Shown: piece after piece, positions 20,711 to 30,797 of the stretch
How positions within the stretch are numbered: position 1 is the first letter of the stretch
Layout: each line of letters begins with the position of its first letter
Origin: Sedimentisphaerales bacterium
Lineage (GTDB): Bacteria > Planctomycetota > Phycisphaerae > Sedimentisphaerales > Anaerobacaceae
Direction: 5' to 3'
Length of the DNA: 54,825 nucleotides
Assembly: GCA_016933295.1 (NCBI GenBank)
Contig: JAFGBG010000098.1
Coordinates: 1 to 54,825, forward strand
Position numbers and translations under genes: made by a program
The notes under the pieces: model-generated
The model's database searches: none
What the model was told of the DNA's origin: nothing
Seen by the model: the letters and a program-made list of their open reading frames with translations, nothing else

Positions 20711-23023
20711 ATGTTCGGAAGACATTCTACTGCGATTCTGGTTTCGATTTTGACTCTATCCGGTGGTTTGGCTATTGCGCAGCCACCTGCGGAACCGCTG
20801 AGTCTGTGGTACCGTCAGCCGGCCGAACAGTGGATCGAGGCCTTGGCAGTAGGCAACGGGCGACTCGGAGCAATGGTCTTCGGTGGTTTTGCGCAGGAGC
20901 GAATTCAATTAAATGAAGACACGCTCTGGGCCGGCGGACCTTATGATCCGGCGAATCCCGATGCACTTGAGGCATGGCCAAAGGTACGGGAATTAATCTT
21001 TGCCGGTCGATACCGGGATGCACATAATCTGATAAGTCAGAAGATGATGGCCAGGCCCCTGAGCCAAATGCCTTATCAGTGTGCGGGGGACCTGCTGCTG
21101 ACCTTTCCGGATGCAAACGGAGTGACGAATTATCGACGAGACCTCAACCTGGATACTGCCGTTGCTACGGTTACATATACGATTGAAAGGGTACACTACA
21201 CGCGAGAAGTCTTTTCCAGCCCCGTGGATCAGGTCATAGTGATTGCCTTAAAAACGGACAAGCCCGGTAAAGTCACGTTTACAGCCGGCATGGAAACGCC
21301 GCAGAAGGCGTCGGTGACAGTGGAATCACCTAATACTCTGGTAATGCAAGGCATTAATGGTAGCTCACGCGGCATTGCCGGCGCACTAAAATATCAGGTC
21401 CGCGTGGCCGTTTCGACTTACGGCGGACGGATCGTGGCAGGCGACGGACAAATTTCCGTCACCGATGCGGATTCGGCATTACTTCTGATTGCTGCAGCGA
21501 CCAGCTACAAGAGCTACAAAGACGTGACCGGCAATCCCGAGGTGCTGACCAAAGAGACAATCGCCAAAGCCGGCCAGAAGTCTTTCGACTCGTTGCTCAA
21601 GGATCATATTGCCGCCCATCAGAAGTTGTTTCGGCGGGTGACGCTTGACCTCGGCACTACGGCCGCCGCTGATCGCCCGACGGACGAGCGAATCATGGAT
21701 CCAAACAAAGAAAATGATCCGCAACTGGCGGCCCTCTATTTCCAGTTCGGCCGGTATCTGCTTATCAGCAGCTCTCGGCCGGGCTGCCAACCGGCGAATC
21801 TACAGGGCATTTGGAATGATAACATGAATCCACCCTGGCAAAGCAAATACACGATTAACATTAATACCGAGATGAACTACTGGCCGGCTGAGCCGACGAA
21901 TCTGGGCGAGTGCGTCGAACCGCTCGTTGCGATGGTGATGGATCTAACCGAAACCGGCGCGCAGACGGCCAAAATCTGCTACGGCGCCGACGGGTGGGTC
22001 ACTCATCACAATACCGACTTGTGGCGAGCCACAGCGCCGATCGACGGTCCCCAGTGGGGCATGTGGCCTATGGGGGGCGCCTGGTTATGCCTGCACTTGT
22101 GGGATCATTATGATTATTCCCGTGACACAGAATATTTAGCTAAAGTCTATCCGGCCATGAAGGGAGCCGCGCAGTTCTTCTTCGAGACGCTGGTCGAAGA
22201 TCCCAATCAAAAATGGCTGGTGACGTGCCCGTCACTATCACCCGAAAACAATCATCCGTTCCGTACGAGCGTCTGCGCGGGCCCAACGATGGACATGCAA
22301 ATCCTGCGAGACCTGTTCTACAATTGTATCCGTGCGGCGGAAATTCTCGGCGTCGATGAGGACTTCAGAAAACAAGCTGTCGCGACACGCCAGCGCCTGG
22401 CGCCAAATCAGGTCGGCAGCGCCGGCCAGCTCCAGGAATGGCTGGATGATTGGGACATGAAAGCTCCGGACCTTCATCACCGACATGTCTCACATCTGTA
22501 CGGATTGTATCCGAGCGATCAGATTCACGTGCGAACCACCCCCGAACTGGCAACAGCGGCACGCAAGAGTCTTCAGATTCGTGGCGACGAAGCCACCGGC
22601 TGGGGCATCGGTTGGCGTCTGAATCTCTGGGCACGCCTCCACGATGGCGAACACGCCTATAAGATTCTTACGATGCTTCTGCGACCAGAGCGGACCTACC
22701 CGAATATGTTCGATGCGCATCCGCCGTTCCAGATCGACGGCAACTTCGGCGGTACTTCCGGCATCGCCGAGATGCTCCTTCAAAGCTGTGCAGGCGAGAT
22801 TGAGTTGCTGCCGGCCTTGCCAAAAGCATGGCCAAACGGCTCCGTCAAGGGCCTTCGTGCCCGCGGTGGCTTCGAACTGGATATTCAGTGGAAAGACAAT
22901 AAACTCGTAAATGTAACCGTGCGTTCGCTCGCAGGCGGTTCCTGCCGACTTCGCTATGGCGCCGTCACGCACGACCTGAATCTGGCCAAAGGCCGGAGTG
23001 CTCAATGGGATGGAATCCCATAA
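20711..23023 (+). CDS. GH95 alpha-L-fucosidase/galactosidase-like
   Basis: 770 aa; LWYRQPAEQWIEALAVGNGRLGAMVFGGFAQERIQLNEDTLWAGGPYDPANP; NMNPPWQSKYTININTEMNYWPAEPTNLGEC. Confidence 0.95.
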   Translation: MFGRHSTAILVSILTLSGGLAIAQPPAEPLSLWYRQPAEQWIEALAVGNGRLGAMVFGGFAQERIQLNEDTLWAGGPYDPANPDALEAWPKVRELIFAGRYRDAHNLISQKMMARPLSQMPYQCAGDLLLTFPDANGVTNYRRDLNLDTAVATVTYTIERVHYTREVFSSPVDQVIVIALKTDKPGKVTFTAGMETPQKASVTVESPNTLVMQGINGSSRGIAGALKYQVRVAVSTYGGRIVAGDGQISVTDADSALLLIAAATSYKSYKDVTGNPEVLTKETIAKAGQKSFDSLLKDHIAAHQKLFRRVTLDLGTTAAADRPTDERIMDPNKENDPQLAALYFQFGRYLLISSSRPGCQPANLQGIWNDNMNPPWQSKYTININTEMNYWPAEPTNLGECVEPLVAMVMDLTETGAQTAKICYGADGWVTHHNTDLWRATAPIDGPQWGMWPMGGAWLCLHLWDHYDYSRDTEYLAKVYPAMKGAAQFFFETLVEDPNQKWLVTCPSLSPENNHPFRTSVCAGPTMDMQILRDLFYNCIRAAEILGVDEDFRKQAVATRQRLAPNQVGSAGQLQEWLDDWDMKAPDLHHRHVSHLYGLYPSDQIHVRTTPELATAARKSLQIRGDEATGWGIGWRLNLWARLHDGEHAYKILTMLLRPERTYPNMFDAHPPFQIDGNFGGTSGIAEMLLQSCAGEIELLPALPKAWPNGSVKGLRARGGFELDIQWKDNKLVNVTVRSLAGGSCRLRYGAVTHDLNLAKGRSAQWDGIP

Positions 23024-23199
23024 CGAAAGCTTATAATACCAATTTGAGGAGAACCAGACAAGTACAGCCCTATGGGGCAAAAACGCTAATATTATTCGGT
23101 ATCTACGATGATACCTCGCCGCTTTGGGCAGTGGTCATCGGCATGGATATATGATAAACTTGTTATGCCGAAACATAATCATTCATAAGGAGTACTATT

Positions 23200-25314
23200 A
23201 TGAAAAGCTTTACATTCCTTCCTTGGCTTGTGAGTTTGGTTTCGCTGACCGGCTGTATTACTACAGCCGCAACTTCGGCTTCATCCGGGATATCTGCCGA
23301 TCCGGCAAAATCCTGGACCGCCGACAACGGCAACGGTACCTATTCCAATCCACTGTTCTATGAGGAATTCGAGGATCCCGACGTCATACGCGTCGGCGAG
23401 GACTATTACCTCGCCGGCACTACCATGCACATGAATCCAGCTCTGATCGTGCTGCATTCCAGGGACCTGGTGAACTGGGAACTCGCCAGCTATTGCATGG
23501 ATCGTCTCGACCTCGGCCCCGCATTTCGTCTCGAAGGCCAAAACATCTATGGCAGAGGCATATGGGCGCCATGTATTCGTTACCACGACGGCATGTTCTA
23601 TGTTTTCTCCAACGTCAACGGCGTGGGTTTACAGGTTTTCCGTTCAAAATCAGCCTATGGCCCATGGGAGCGCAATCAGTTGCCCGGAAGGCACGACCTG
23701 TCGGTCCTCTTCGATGATGACGGCAAGGTTTACATCATCTCCGGCAACCGTAGCCCATATCCTATCGAAGAGCTTACACCGGATCTCAAGTCCTTCGTTC
23801 CCGGCGTCCGCCACCAGTTAGATGCACGCATGGGCGAGGGCCACCACCTATATAAGATTAACGGCAAATACTTCGACGTCTCCGCCATCCCCGGCGCGCA
23901 CACGGACCAGGTCGTCGCCCGAGCCGATTCGATCGACGGTCCCTGGCAGGTTGAACTCATGGTACAAGGCGAATCACTGGGCGTACCCACTCAAAATGGC
24001 GTCCGCACCAGGGGACGCGGCAGTAATCAAACCTTCACGGTCACGCCGAGCAATCCTAACGCCGGCGGCGGACTCACCCTCCATCAGGGCGGCATAGTTG
24101 ATACCCCGTCCGGTCAGTGGTGGAGCATAATAATGCAGGACCACGGCAGTATAGGTCGAATGGTCGCCCTTGTTCCAATTACCTGGGAGAACAACTTTCC
24201 GATCATCGGCCTGCCGGGAAATCTCAGGAAGGCTCCCAATACATGGATCAAGCCAGAGACCGGTTACAAACAGGATCCCAAGCCGCTGTTTGTGCGCAGT
24301 GATAACTTCGATTCCCCTAAAATGAATCCCGTCTGGCAGTGGAATCATGTCCCCGACGATACTAAATGGTCTCTCACTGAAAAGCCCGGTGTGCTTCGCC
24401 TGCACTCGCTGGCTTCCGATGACTTCTGGATGGCTCGCAACAGTCTGACACAGCGGCCAATGGGGCCTGAGTCAATTACGACAGTAGAACTGGATGCATC
24501 GGATCTTAAGCCGGGAGATACCACAGGCCTTGCGCTGCTGAACGCACCTTATGCATGGATCGGCCTTGTGAAAACTGCCGAAGGCATAACTTTGCAGATG
24601 TTTGATCAGACCAATCGTAAAACCACGAATGCTCCAAACAGTCCCACCCATCTCTGGCTACGCGTTGCCTGCAACTTCGACACCGAGGAGGCTGTTTTTA
24701 GCTGGAGTAAAGACGGCAAGGAATTCACACCACTGGGCGATCCATTTATTATGGCGTACCAGCTCACGACTTTCCAGGGCGTTCGCCCTGCCCTGTTCAA
24801 CTACAACACTTCAGGGCAGCCCGGCGGTTACGCCGATTTCGACAATTTCACGGTTGACGAGCCGCGAGCGAGGGGCATCGAACGTGAGATCCCCGTGAAC
24901 AAAACCATTGTTCTAACCAGCGGCGCCGACGGCAGTTTCCTGGTCGCCGATATAAAGAACAACACACTGGTTAATATCTCGGCCGATGCGGCAGGTACGG
25001 TCCCTCAAAATGCCAAGTTCCAAATCATCGACGTGGATTTGGGCCGCGTGGCGATCAAGGCGACTAACGACCGTTTTATCTCCGTCACCGGTGAGGGTGT
25101 CGAGCTAAAGGATCTCGCCGGAAAGGCGCCCGGTGATGCAGAATCTTTCCAATGGATCAATCTGATGCGTGGCGACACTATGCTAATGTCCCTCACTAAT
25201 CATCGTTATCTGGCTACCAAGCCCAATTCCCCCAGTCAGGTGACTGTTTCCGCCACCGGACCTCAGCCGGATCGAAAAGGCGGTGTCTGTTTCAAATGGA
25301 GGGCAGCCGAATGA
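23200..25314 (+). CDS. GH43 family glycosidase with C-terminal GH43_C/DUF1349-like and fascin-like beta-trefoil domains; lipoprotein
   Basis: 704 aa; lipobox-like SLTGC; DPDVIRVGEDYYLAGTTMHMNPALIVLHSRDLVNWE; C-terminal SGADGSFLVADIKNNTLVN...NHRYLATKP. Confidence 0.88.
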   Translation: MKSFTFLPWLVSLVSLTGCITTAATSASSGISADPAKSWTADNGNGTYSNPLFYEEFEDPDVIRVGEDYYLAGTTMHMNPALIVLHSRDLVNWELASYCMDRLDLGPAFRLEGQNIYGRGIWAPCIRYHDGMFYVFSNVNGVGLQVFRSKSAYGPWERNQLPGRHDLSVLFDDDGKVYIISGNRSPYPIEELTPDLKSFVPGVRHQLDARMGEGHHLYKINGKYFDVSAIPGAHTDQVVARADSIDGPWQVELMVQGESLGVPTQNGVRTRGRGSNQTFTVTPSNPNAGGGLTLHQGGIVDTPSGQWWSIIMQDHGSIGRMVALVPITWENNFPIIGLPGNLRKAPNTWIKPETGYKQDPKPLFVRSDNFDSPKMNPVWQWNHVPDDTKWSLTEKPGVLRLHSLASDDFWMARNSLTQRPMGPESITTVELDASDLKPGDTTGLALLNAPYAWIGLVKTAEGITLQMFDQTNRKTTNAPNSPTHLWLRVACNFDTEEAVFSWSKDGKEFTPLGDPFIMAYQLTTFQGVRPALFNYNTSGQPGGYADFDNFTVDEPRARGIEREIPVNKTIVLTSGADGSFLVADIKNNTLVNISADAAGTVPQNAKFQIIDVDLGRVAIKATNDRFISVTGEGVELKDLAGKAPGDAESFQWINLMRGDTMLMSLTNHRYLATKPNSPSQVTVSATGPQPDRKGGVCFKWRAAE

Positions 25315-25408
25315 AACTTTTTCGTCATCGTAGGTCTTCTATGCCGCTGGTACTGCGGCACAGTAAGATCTCAACAAAACGAAACCTCGTGACTTGAAAG
25401 GTGATATC

Positions 25409-27382
25409 GTGAAAAAATATGTAAAAGCGCTTACCGTTTTGCTGATATTTGGAACATGTGCTGTCCCTTCCTGGGCCGAAGGTCATTACAAAAGTTTCAC
25501 CGTTTCAACCTACGCGATTCAGAGTACTGTACAGGGTCTAATGAACGGTAATCCCGATCCCGCCGAATCATGGTCTGCCCTTACACGCAATCTCAAGATC
25601 GACAAGATATATCTTGAGGTCATGCGTAACCACACGCTCGTCGACGAAAACGGCCTGGAAAAACTGAAAAAGTACTATCAGGACCAGGGTGTGCAGGTCT
25701 GCGGCGCCTTGGCATATAGCATCAGCGAATCCTACGGCTACCAGGGCTTTGACTATGCCGATCCGGAAAACAGGGAATTCGCCCAAAAGGCCGTGGAAAT
25801 GGCGGCCCGCCACTTCGATGAAATATTGCTCGACGATTACTATTTCTTCAACCGCAAGACCGACTACGATATCAAGGCCAAGGGCGACAAATCATGGACG
25901 CAGTATCGCCTCGAGACCATGCGTGAGGTTACTGAGAACCTCATAGTCAAGCCCGCCAAGGCCGTCAATCCCAATTGCAAAATTATTATCAAAATGGCCA
26001 ACTGGTACGATCAATACGCCGGTATGGGCAATGACACCGAAATAGTTCCGCTCCTTGTCGACGGTATGTTCGCCGGCACGGAATCCCGTCTTTGGGTCGG
26101 GCAGGAACAACACCTGCAACCCTATCTCAGCTACAATATCATGCGTTTCATGGATAACCTCAAGCCTGGTATCAACAAAGGCGGCTGGGTTGATCAGGGC
26201 GGCGCAAATCCAGTTGATCGCTACTGCGAGCAGGTACTGAATACTGTGTTTGCCCGCTGCCCTGAGATGTGTTGCTTCCACTATGGGGGTATGCTTAGGC
26301 GCATTCGACTCAATACTACAACAAACCGCACATGGGCCGACCAGCCCACCAGCCTCAACCTCACTGAAGTCCAAAAAACCATCGGCCCTGATGAGAATCC
26401 TACCTTCGCCGATATCGCCGCCTACACCCTCGGTCAGGTTGACAAGGTTCTGGTCAACGTCGGCAAGCCAGTCGGTATAAAGACCTATACTCCTTATCAT
26501 GCCACAGGTGAGGAATTCCTCCACGATTATCTGGGAATGATCGGTTTACCCATGGACATCTTTCCATGTTTTCCTTCTGATGCCGATATGGTTCTTCTCA
26601 CCGAACAGGCCAAATTCGATCCCGATATTATTCACAAAATCCGGACTCAGCTTGAGGCCGGCAAATCCGTATGCGTTACATCCGGTTTCGTACGCACCAT
26701 GAAAGGCAAAGGTATTGAAGATATTTGCGAGCTCGAAACTACCGGAGCCGCTGTGCCGGTGCGGGGTTTTACCTTCGCGGGAGGTCCCGGTGCCCCCTTC
26801 CGGGGCGGTCGCGGCTTGACAAGGCGTGAGGGTGAACCTGATCCCTTCGAAGCTCCTCGCGATATCCTTATTCCTGAAATCAAGTATTTCAACATCCTGA
26901 CCCATGACGCATGGGGTGACGCTTTGGGTATCTCCCCCGGTGGCACGACTTATCCCATATTGCTCTCCTGCGATTATTCCAAGGGCAAGTTCTACGTCCT
27001 GACCATCCCCAACGATCCCGCCGACATCTATGCCTTTCCGTCCACGGTTCTGTCGGTTATCCGGGCTGCCTTAGGCTCAGCCGAGCCTATCCGTATCGAC
27101 AATGCACCCGCGCAGGTCGCTTTATTTCGCTACGACAATAACACATTTATAGTGCAGAATTACCTGCCTACATCGGCAGAAGTTACAGTCTCTGTCGCAG
27201 GCTCAGCGGAGAAAATTCACGAGATGCTTACCGGCCAGGACATCACACCCGCACCGGCAGCAGGTCGCGGTTTTGGCCGACGCGGTGGATTTGGCGGTCG
27301 TGGCCCGGCCGGCCCGCCGCAGCGTACATCCTTCATATTCACCGTGCTGCCACACTCGTACATGGCCTTTGCTGTCAAATAG
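25409..27382 (+). CDS. Secreted TIM-barrel-like protein, putative glycoside hydrolase of unassigned family
   Basis: About 657 aa; signal peptide; barrel-like segments KIDKIYLEVMRNHTLVD, VQVCGALAYSI, FDEILLDDYYFFN, KIIIKMANWYDQY; position between GH43 and GH51 genes. Confidence 0.6.
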   Translation: MKKYVKALTVLLIFGTCAVPSWAEGHYKSFTVSTYAIQSTVQGLMNGNPDPAESWSALTRNLKIDKIYLEVMRNHTLVDENGLEKLKKYYQDQGVQVCGALAYSISESYGYQGFDYADPENREFAQKAVEMAARHFDEILLDDYYFFNRKTDYDIKAKGDKSWTQYRLETMREVTENLIVKPAKAVNPNCKIIIKMANWYDQYAGMGNDTEIVPLLVDGMFAGTESRLWVGQEQHLQPYLSYNIMRFMDNLKPGINKGGWVDQGGANPVDRYCEQVLNTVFARCPEMCCFHYGGMLRRIRLNTTTNRTWADQPTSLNLTEVQKTIGPDENPTFADIAAYTLGQVDKVLVNVGKPVGIKTYTPYHATGEEFLHDYLGMIGLPMDIFPCFPSDADMVLLTEQAKFDPDIIHKIRTQLEAGKSVCVTSGFVRTMKGKGIEDICELETTGAAVPVRGFTFAGGPGAPFRGGRGLTRREGEPDPFEAPRDILIPEIKYFNILTHDAWGDALGISPGGTTYPILLSCDYSKGKFYVLTIPNDPADIYAFPSTVLSVIRAALGSAEPIRIDNAPAQVALFRYDNNTFIVQNYLPTSAEVTVSVAGSAEKIHEMLTGQDITPAPAAGRGFGRRGGFGGRGPAGPPQRTSFIFTVLPHSYMAFAVK

Positions 27383-27433
27383 GATCAAGTGATTATGTGA
27401 CAATATGAAAAGATTCTTTTACTTGGAATTACC

Positions 27434-29557
27434 ATGAGTACTATACAACTGAAAATTCGCCTCAACTTGTTCACAGTCATCTTAACGGCCGGAATGTGGA
27501 TTCTACATGCCGTTGCGCCGGTATCCGCTGCCACGATTACGCCCGTTAATGCCGTCATCGACGCCGGCAAGACTTATGCTCCCATCAATCCCAACATATA
27601 CGGTATGTTCATCGAACACGCCGGCGGCCTCGTGTACAACGGTATGTGGGCTGAAATGATAGGCGACCGCAAGTTCTATAATCCCATCACAACACAGAAC
27701 TCAGCCCCTGCCGGCCGCAGCAGCCGCGGTCGCTTTAGTGGAGCGCCTCGCCGCTGGATTCCCGTCGGTCCGGCAGAATCCATCACCATGAATACTCGAC
27801 ACATCTACGTCGGCGACCACTCCCCAGCAATCGCGCTCAATTCAAATGAGCCTCGCGGCATCCGCCAAACGGGTCTTACCCTCATGCGCAACAAATCCTA
27901 TACCGGACGCATTGTCCTCGCCAGCGATCCTGCCGCTAAGGTATCTGTCAGCCTTGTGTGGGGAACGGGCACCACTGACCGTCATACATTGACTATCGAC
28001 AAGCTAACCCGTGCCTATGCCAGGTTCCCACTCACCTTCAGGTGTCCTGTCGATTACCCTGACGGCCAGATCGAAATCACCTCCACCGGATCCGGCACCT
28101 TATATATCGGCGCCGTCTCGCTGATGCCTTCCGACAATATCCAGGGCTGGCGCCCCGAAGTCATCGCCGTCCTCAAATCCCTGCGCTCGGGTGTCTATCG
28201 CTGGCCCGGCGGCAACTTCGTCTCCGCTCACGACTGGCGCGACGCAATCGGTGATCCCGATCAGCGCCCGCCCACCTGGGATCCTGTCTGGAATACTCTG
28301 CAGTCCAATGACGTTGGTACCGACGAATTCATGGCCCTGTGCCGGCTCGTTAATGTCGAACCCTATATCACCGTCAATTCCGGCTTCGGCGAAGCCCGTT
28401 CAGCCGCCGAATATCTCGAGTACACCAATGGCCTCGCCACCACCCGTATGGGTGCGATGCGTGCCGCTAACGGCCACCCCGAGCCTTATCGCGTCAGGTT
28501 CTGGAACATCGGCAATGAAATGTGGGGCGACTGGCAATATGGTTATATGCCCCTTGCACAATACCAGGTCAAGCACAACCTCTTTGCCAAGGCCATGCGC
28601 AAGGTCGATCCCAACATTATCCTCATCGCCAGCGGCGCCATGCCCGATACAATGACCGGTTCCAAAATGTCCTTGAAATTAGGCGACAAGCTTATTCCCG
28701 ATTACCTCGGGCCGGCCGATTGGACGGGCGCACTGTTTCTCAATTGCCTTGACAACATGGACATGATTAGCGAGCATTATTACAACTATAATTCCCACTT
28801 CGATCTCGCGCAGGCAAAGCAAGTGCCTAATGACCCGAATGAACCTCTCGTGGATTGGATGCGACGTCCTGCAAATCACATCCGCATTAAGTACGAAGCT
28901 TATCAGGAATATCTGAAACGAATTCCCGCGTTGAAGAACAAACCTGTCCCCATTGCCTTGGATGAATATGCCTACGCCGGCGGGGGTCGCGGCGGCGGCA
29001 ATTATAAGGTCGTTCCGGCCTACGCCTGGAATTTCCACGAGATGTTCCGCCACTCCGATCTCTTCCAGCTTGGTGCATTGACCTTTATCACGGGAACATA
29101 CAGTACCGCAGACGGCCGGGCCGTTCTCAATCCCGTCGGCATGCTATTTAAGTTCTATCGTGACTACTATGGCACAATCCCAGTGGATGTTTCCGGCAAC
29201 TGTCCACAGCCCAAACCCACAGAGCCTCCCGGTGGCGAACAGCCCGTTGTCCACGCCGGCAGCGATACTTTTCCGTTGGATGTTGCCGCCGCCTGGACGG
29301 CCGACCGAAAGACCCTTACCATCGCTGTTATTAATCCTACCGAATCCCCACAGACTCTGAGCCTCCAAATCCGCGGGGTTGAGCTCTCCGACAAAGGTAC
29401 TCTTCGCCGCATGGCACCGCAGAGCCTAACTGCTACCGTGGTTGCCGGACAGGAACCGGGCGTCAAGATCGAAGAACAATCGCTGGATGCCATCCCTGCG
29501 AATCCAACTTTCGCCCCATTCAGCGTCAATATTTATGAGTTCCCGGTTAAATTATGA
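27434..29557 (+). CDS. GH51 alpha-L-arabinofuranosidase
   Basis: 707 aa; INPNIYGMFIEHAGGLVYNGMWAEMIGDRKF; RWPGGNFVSAHDWRDAIGDPDQRPPTWDPVW; RFWNIGNEMWGDWQYG acid/base region. Confidence 0.95.
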   Translation: MSTIQLKIRLNLFTVILTAGMWILHAVAPVSAATITPVNAVIDAGKTYAPINPNIYGMFIEHAGGLVYNGMWAEMIGDRKFYNPITTQNSAPAGRSSRGRFSGAPRRWIPVGPAESITMNTRHIYVGDHSPAIALNSNEPRGIRQTGLTLMRNKSYTGRIVLASDPAAKVSVSLVWGTGTTDRHTLTIDKLTRAYARFPLTFRCPVDYPDGQIEITSTGSGTLYIGAVSLMPSDNIQGWRPEVIAVLKSLRSGVYRWPGGNFVSAHDWRDAIGDPDQRPPTWDPVWNTLQSNDVGTDEFMALCRLVNVEPYITVNSGFGEARSAAEYLEYTNGLATTRMGAMRAANGHPEPYRVRFWNIGNEMWGDWQYGYMPLAQYQVKHNLFAKAMRKVDPNIILIASGAMPDTMTGSKMSLKLGDKLIPDYLGPADWTGALFLNCLDNMDMISEHYYNYNSHFDLAQAKQVPNDPNEPLVDWMRRPANHIRIKYEAYQEYLKRIPALKNKPVPIALDEYAYAGGGRGGGNYKVVPAYAWNFHEMFRHSDLFQLGALTFITGTYSTADGRAVLNPVGMLFKFYRDYYGTIPVDVSGNCPQPKPTEPPGGEQPVVHAGSDTFPLDVAAAWTADRKTLTIAVINPTESPQTLSLQIRGVELSDKGTLRRMAPQSLTATVVAGQEPGVKIEEQSLDAIPANPTFAPFSVNIYEFPVKL

Positions 29558-29592
29558 CTGAATCAGATACACTAATAAAAAGGAATTTTGCT

Positions 29593-30687
29593 ATGAATAA
29601 TTCTATTCTCTTATGGTTTGCCGTTTCGGCTCTGCTGTCCGGCAATATTCTTATCGCTTCCGCAACTGAACCAATCGCTCAATCCCAAACTGCTGAGACG
29701 GTTTCAGTCAGCGAGAATGTCCCCGTAACGCCCTTCTCCACGCCTCTCAAGTGGAAGTCTTCCGGTATGCTGGTCAGCCCAATTTCCGACGAAATGCACA
29801 CAATTGTGTCCGTCAAAGATCCGACGATCGTCCGCTATAACGATCTTTGGCATATCTACGCAACCGCCTACTCGACATCCGCCAGAACATGGACCATGGT
29901 GTACCTGAACTTCAAAGACTTTTCTGAAGCCCCCAAGGCCAAGCTGACTTATATTGACATCAATCCGGATTTGAAGGGGTATCACTGCGCTCCGAGTTTG
30001 TTCTATTTCCGGCCGCACAACAAGTGGTACTTGGTCTTCCAGTCGCAGCAGCCACAGTATTGCACTACCGATGATATCTCCAAGCCTGAAACCTGGACGG
30101 CGCCGCAGGATTTCTTTGAAACCAAGCCGTCCGGCGCCCCGAGGCTTTGGATCGATTATCACGTGATTTGCGACGATACACATGCCTATCTGTTCTTCAC
30201 CGGCGACGATGGCCGCTTTTATCGCAGCCGGACCAGGATCGAGGACTTCCCCAAGGGCATGAGCAATCCGGAGATTGCCATCCAGGACCGGCGAAACAAT
30301 CTTTTTGAGGGGAGTATTACCTACAAGATCAAGGGTACCAATACCTATCTGACTCTGATCGAAGCCCTGAGCCCGGCACGCTACTATCGCGCCTGGATAT
30401 CTGACGATCTCAACGGGGAATGGACGCCAGTGCCGGGTGCCGACTCGTGGGAGAGACCTTTCGCAGGGATCAACAATGTCACCTTCAAAGACGGTGTAAA
30501 GCCCTGGACGAGGGATATTAGCCACGGAGAACTGATTCGCGACGGATATGATGAAAAGATGATAATCGATCTCGATAACCTACAAATGCTTTACCAGGGT
30601 CGCGACCCGAATAGTGGTGGTAACTACAGCCTTTTGCCCTATCGGCTCGCCCTGCTAACGCTGGATCCTTCCAACAAGCAGGATTAA
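29593..30687 (+). CDS. GH62-like alpha-L-arabinofuranosidase
   Basis: FSTPLKWKSSGMLVSPISDEMHTIVSVKDPTIVRYNDLWHIYATAYS; YHCAPSLFYFRPHNKWYLVFQ; DISKPETWTAPQDFF; FTGDDGRFYRSRTRIEDFPKGM. ATG at 29593 with aaaaagga upstream. Confidence 0.88.
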   Translation: MNNSILLWFAVSALLSGNILIASATEPIAQSQTAETVSVSENVPVTPFSTPLKWKSSGMLVSPISDEMHTIVSVKDPTIVRYNDLWHIYATAYSTSARTWTMVYLNFKDFSEAPKAKLTYIDINPDLKGYHCAPSLFYFRPHNKWYLVFQSQQPQYCTTDDISKPETWTAPQDFFETKPSGAPRLWIDYHVICDDTHAYLFFTGDDGRFYRSRTRIEDFPKGMSNPEIAIQDRRNNLFEGSITYKIKGTNTYLTLIEALSPARYYRAWISDDLNGEWTPVPGADSWERPFAGINNVTFKDGVKPWTRDISHGELIRDGYDEKMIIDLDNLQMLYQGRDPNSGGNYSLLPYRLALLTLDPSNKQD

Positions 30688-30797
30688 TGGGATTGGGATT
30701 AATAATTGAATGAACGAGATATCGCGGCGAATTTACAGGATATGGATGAAAAGCCGCTCATCCGATAGTTTGCGTACTTTCCACAGGAGGTTACATT

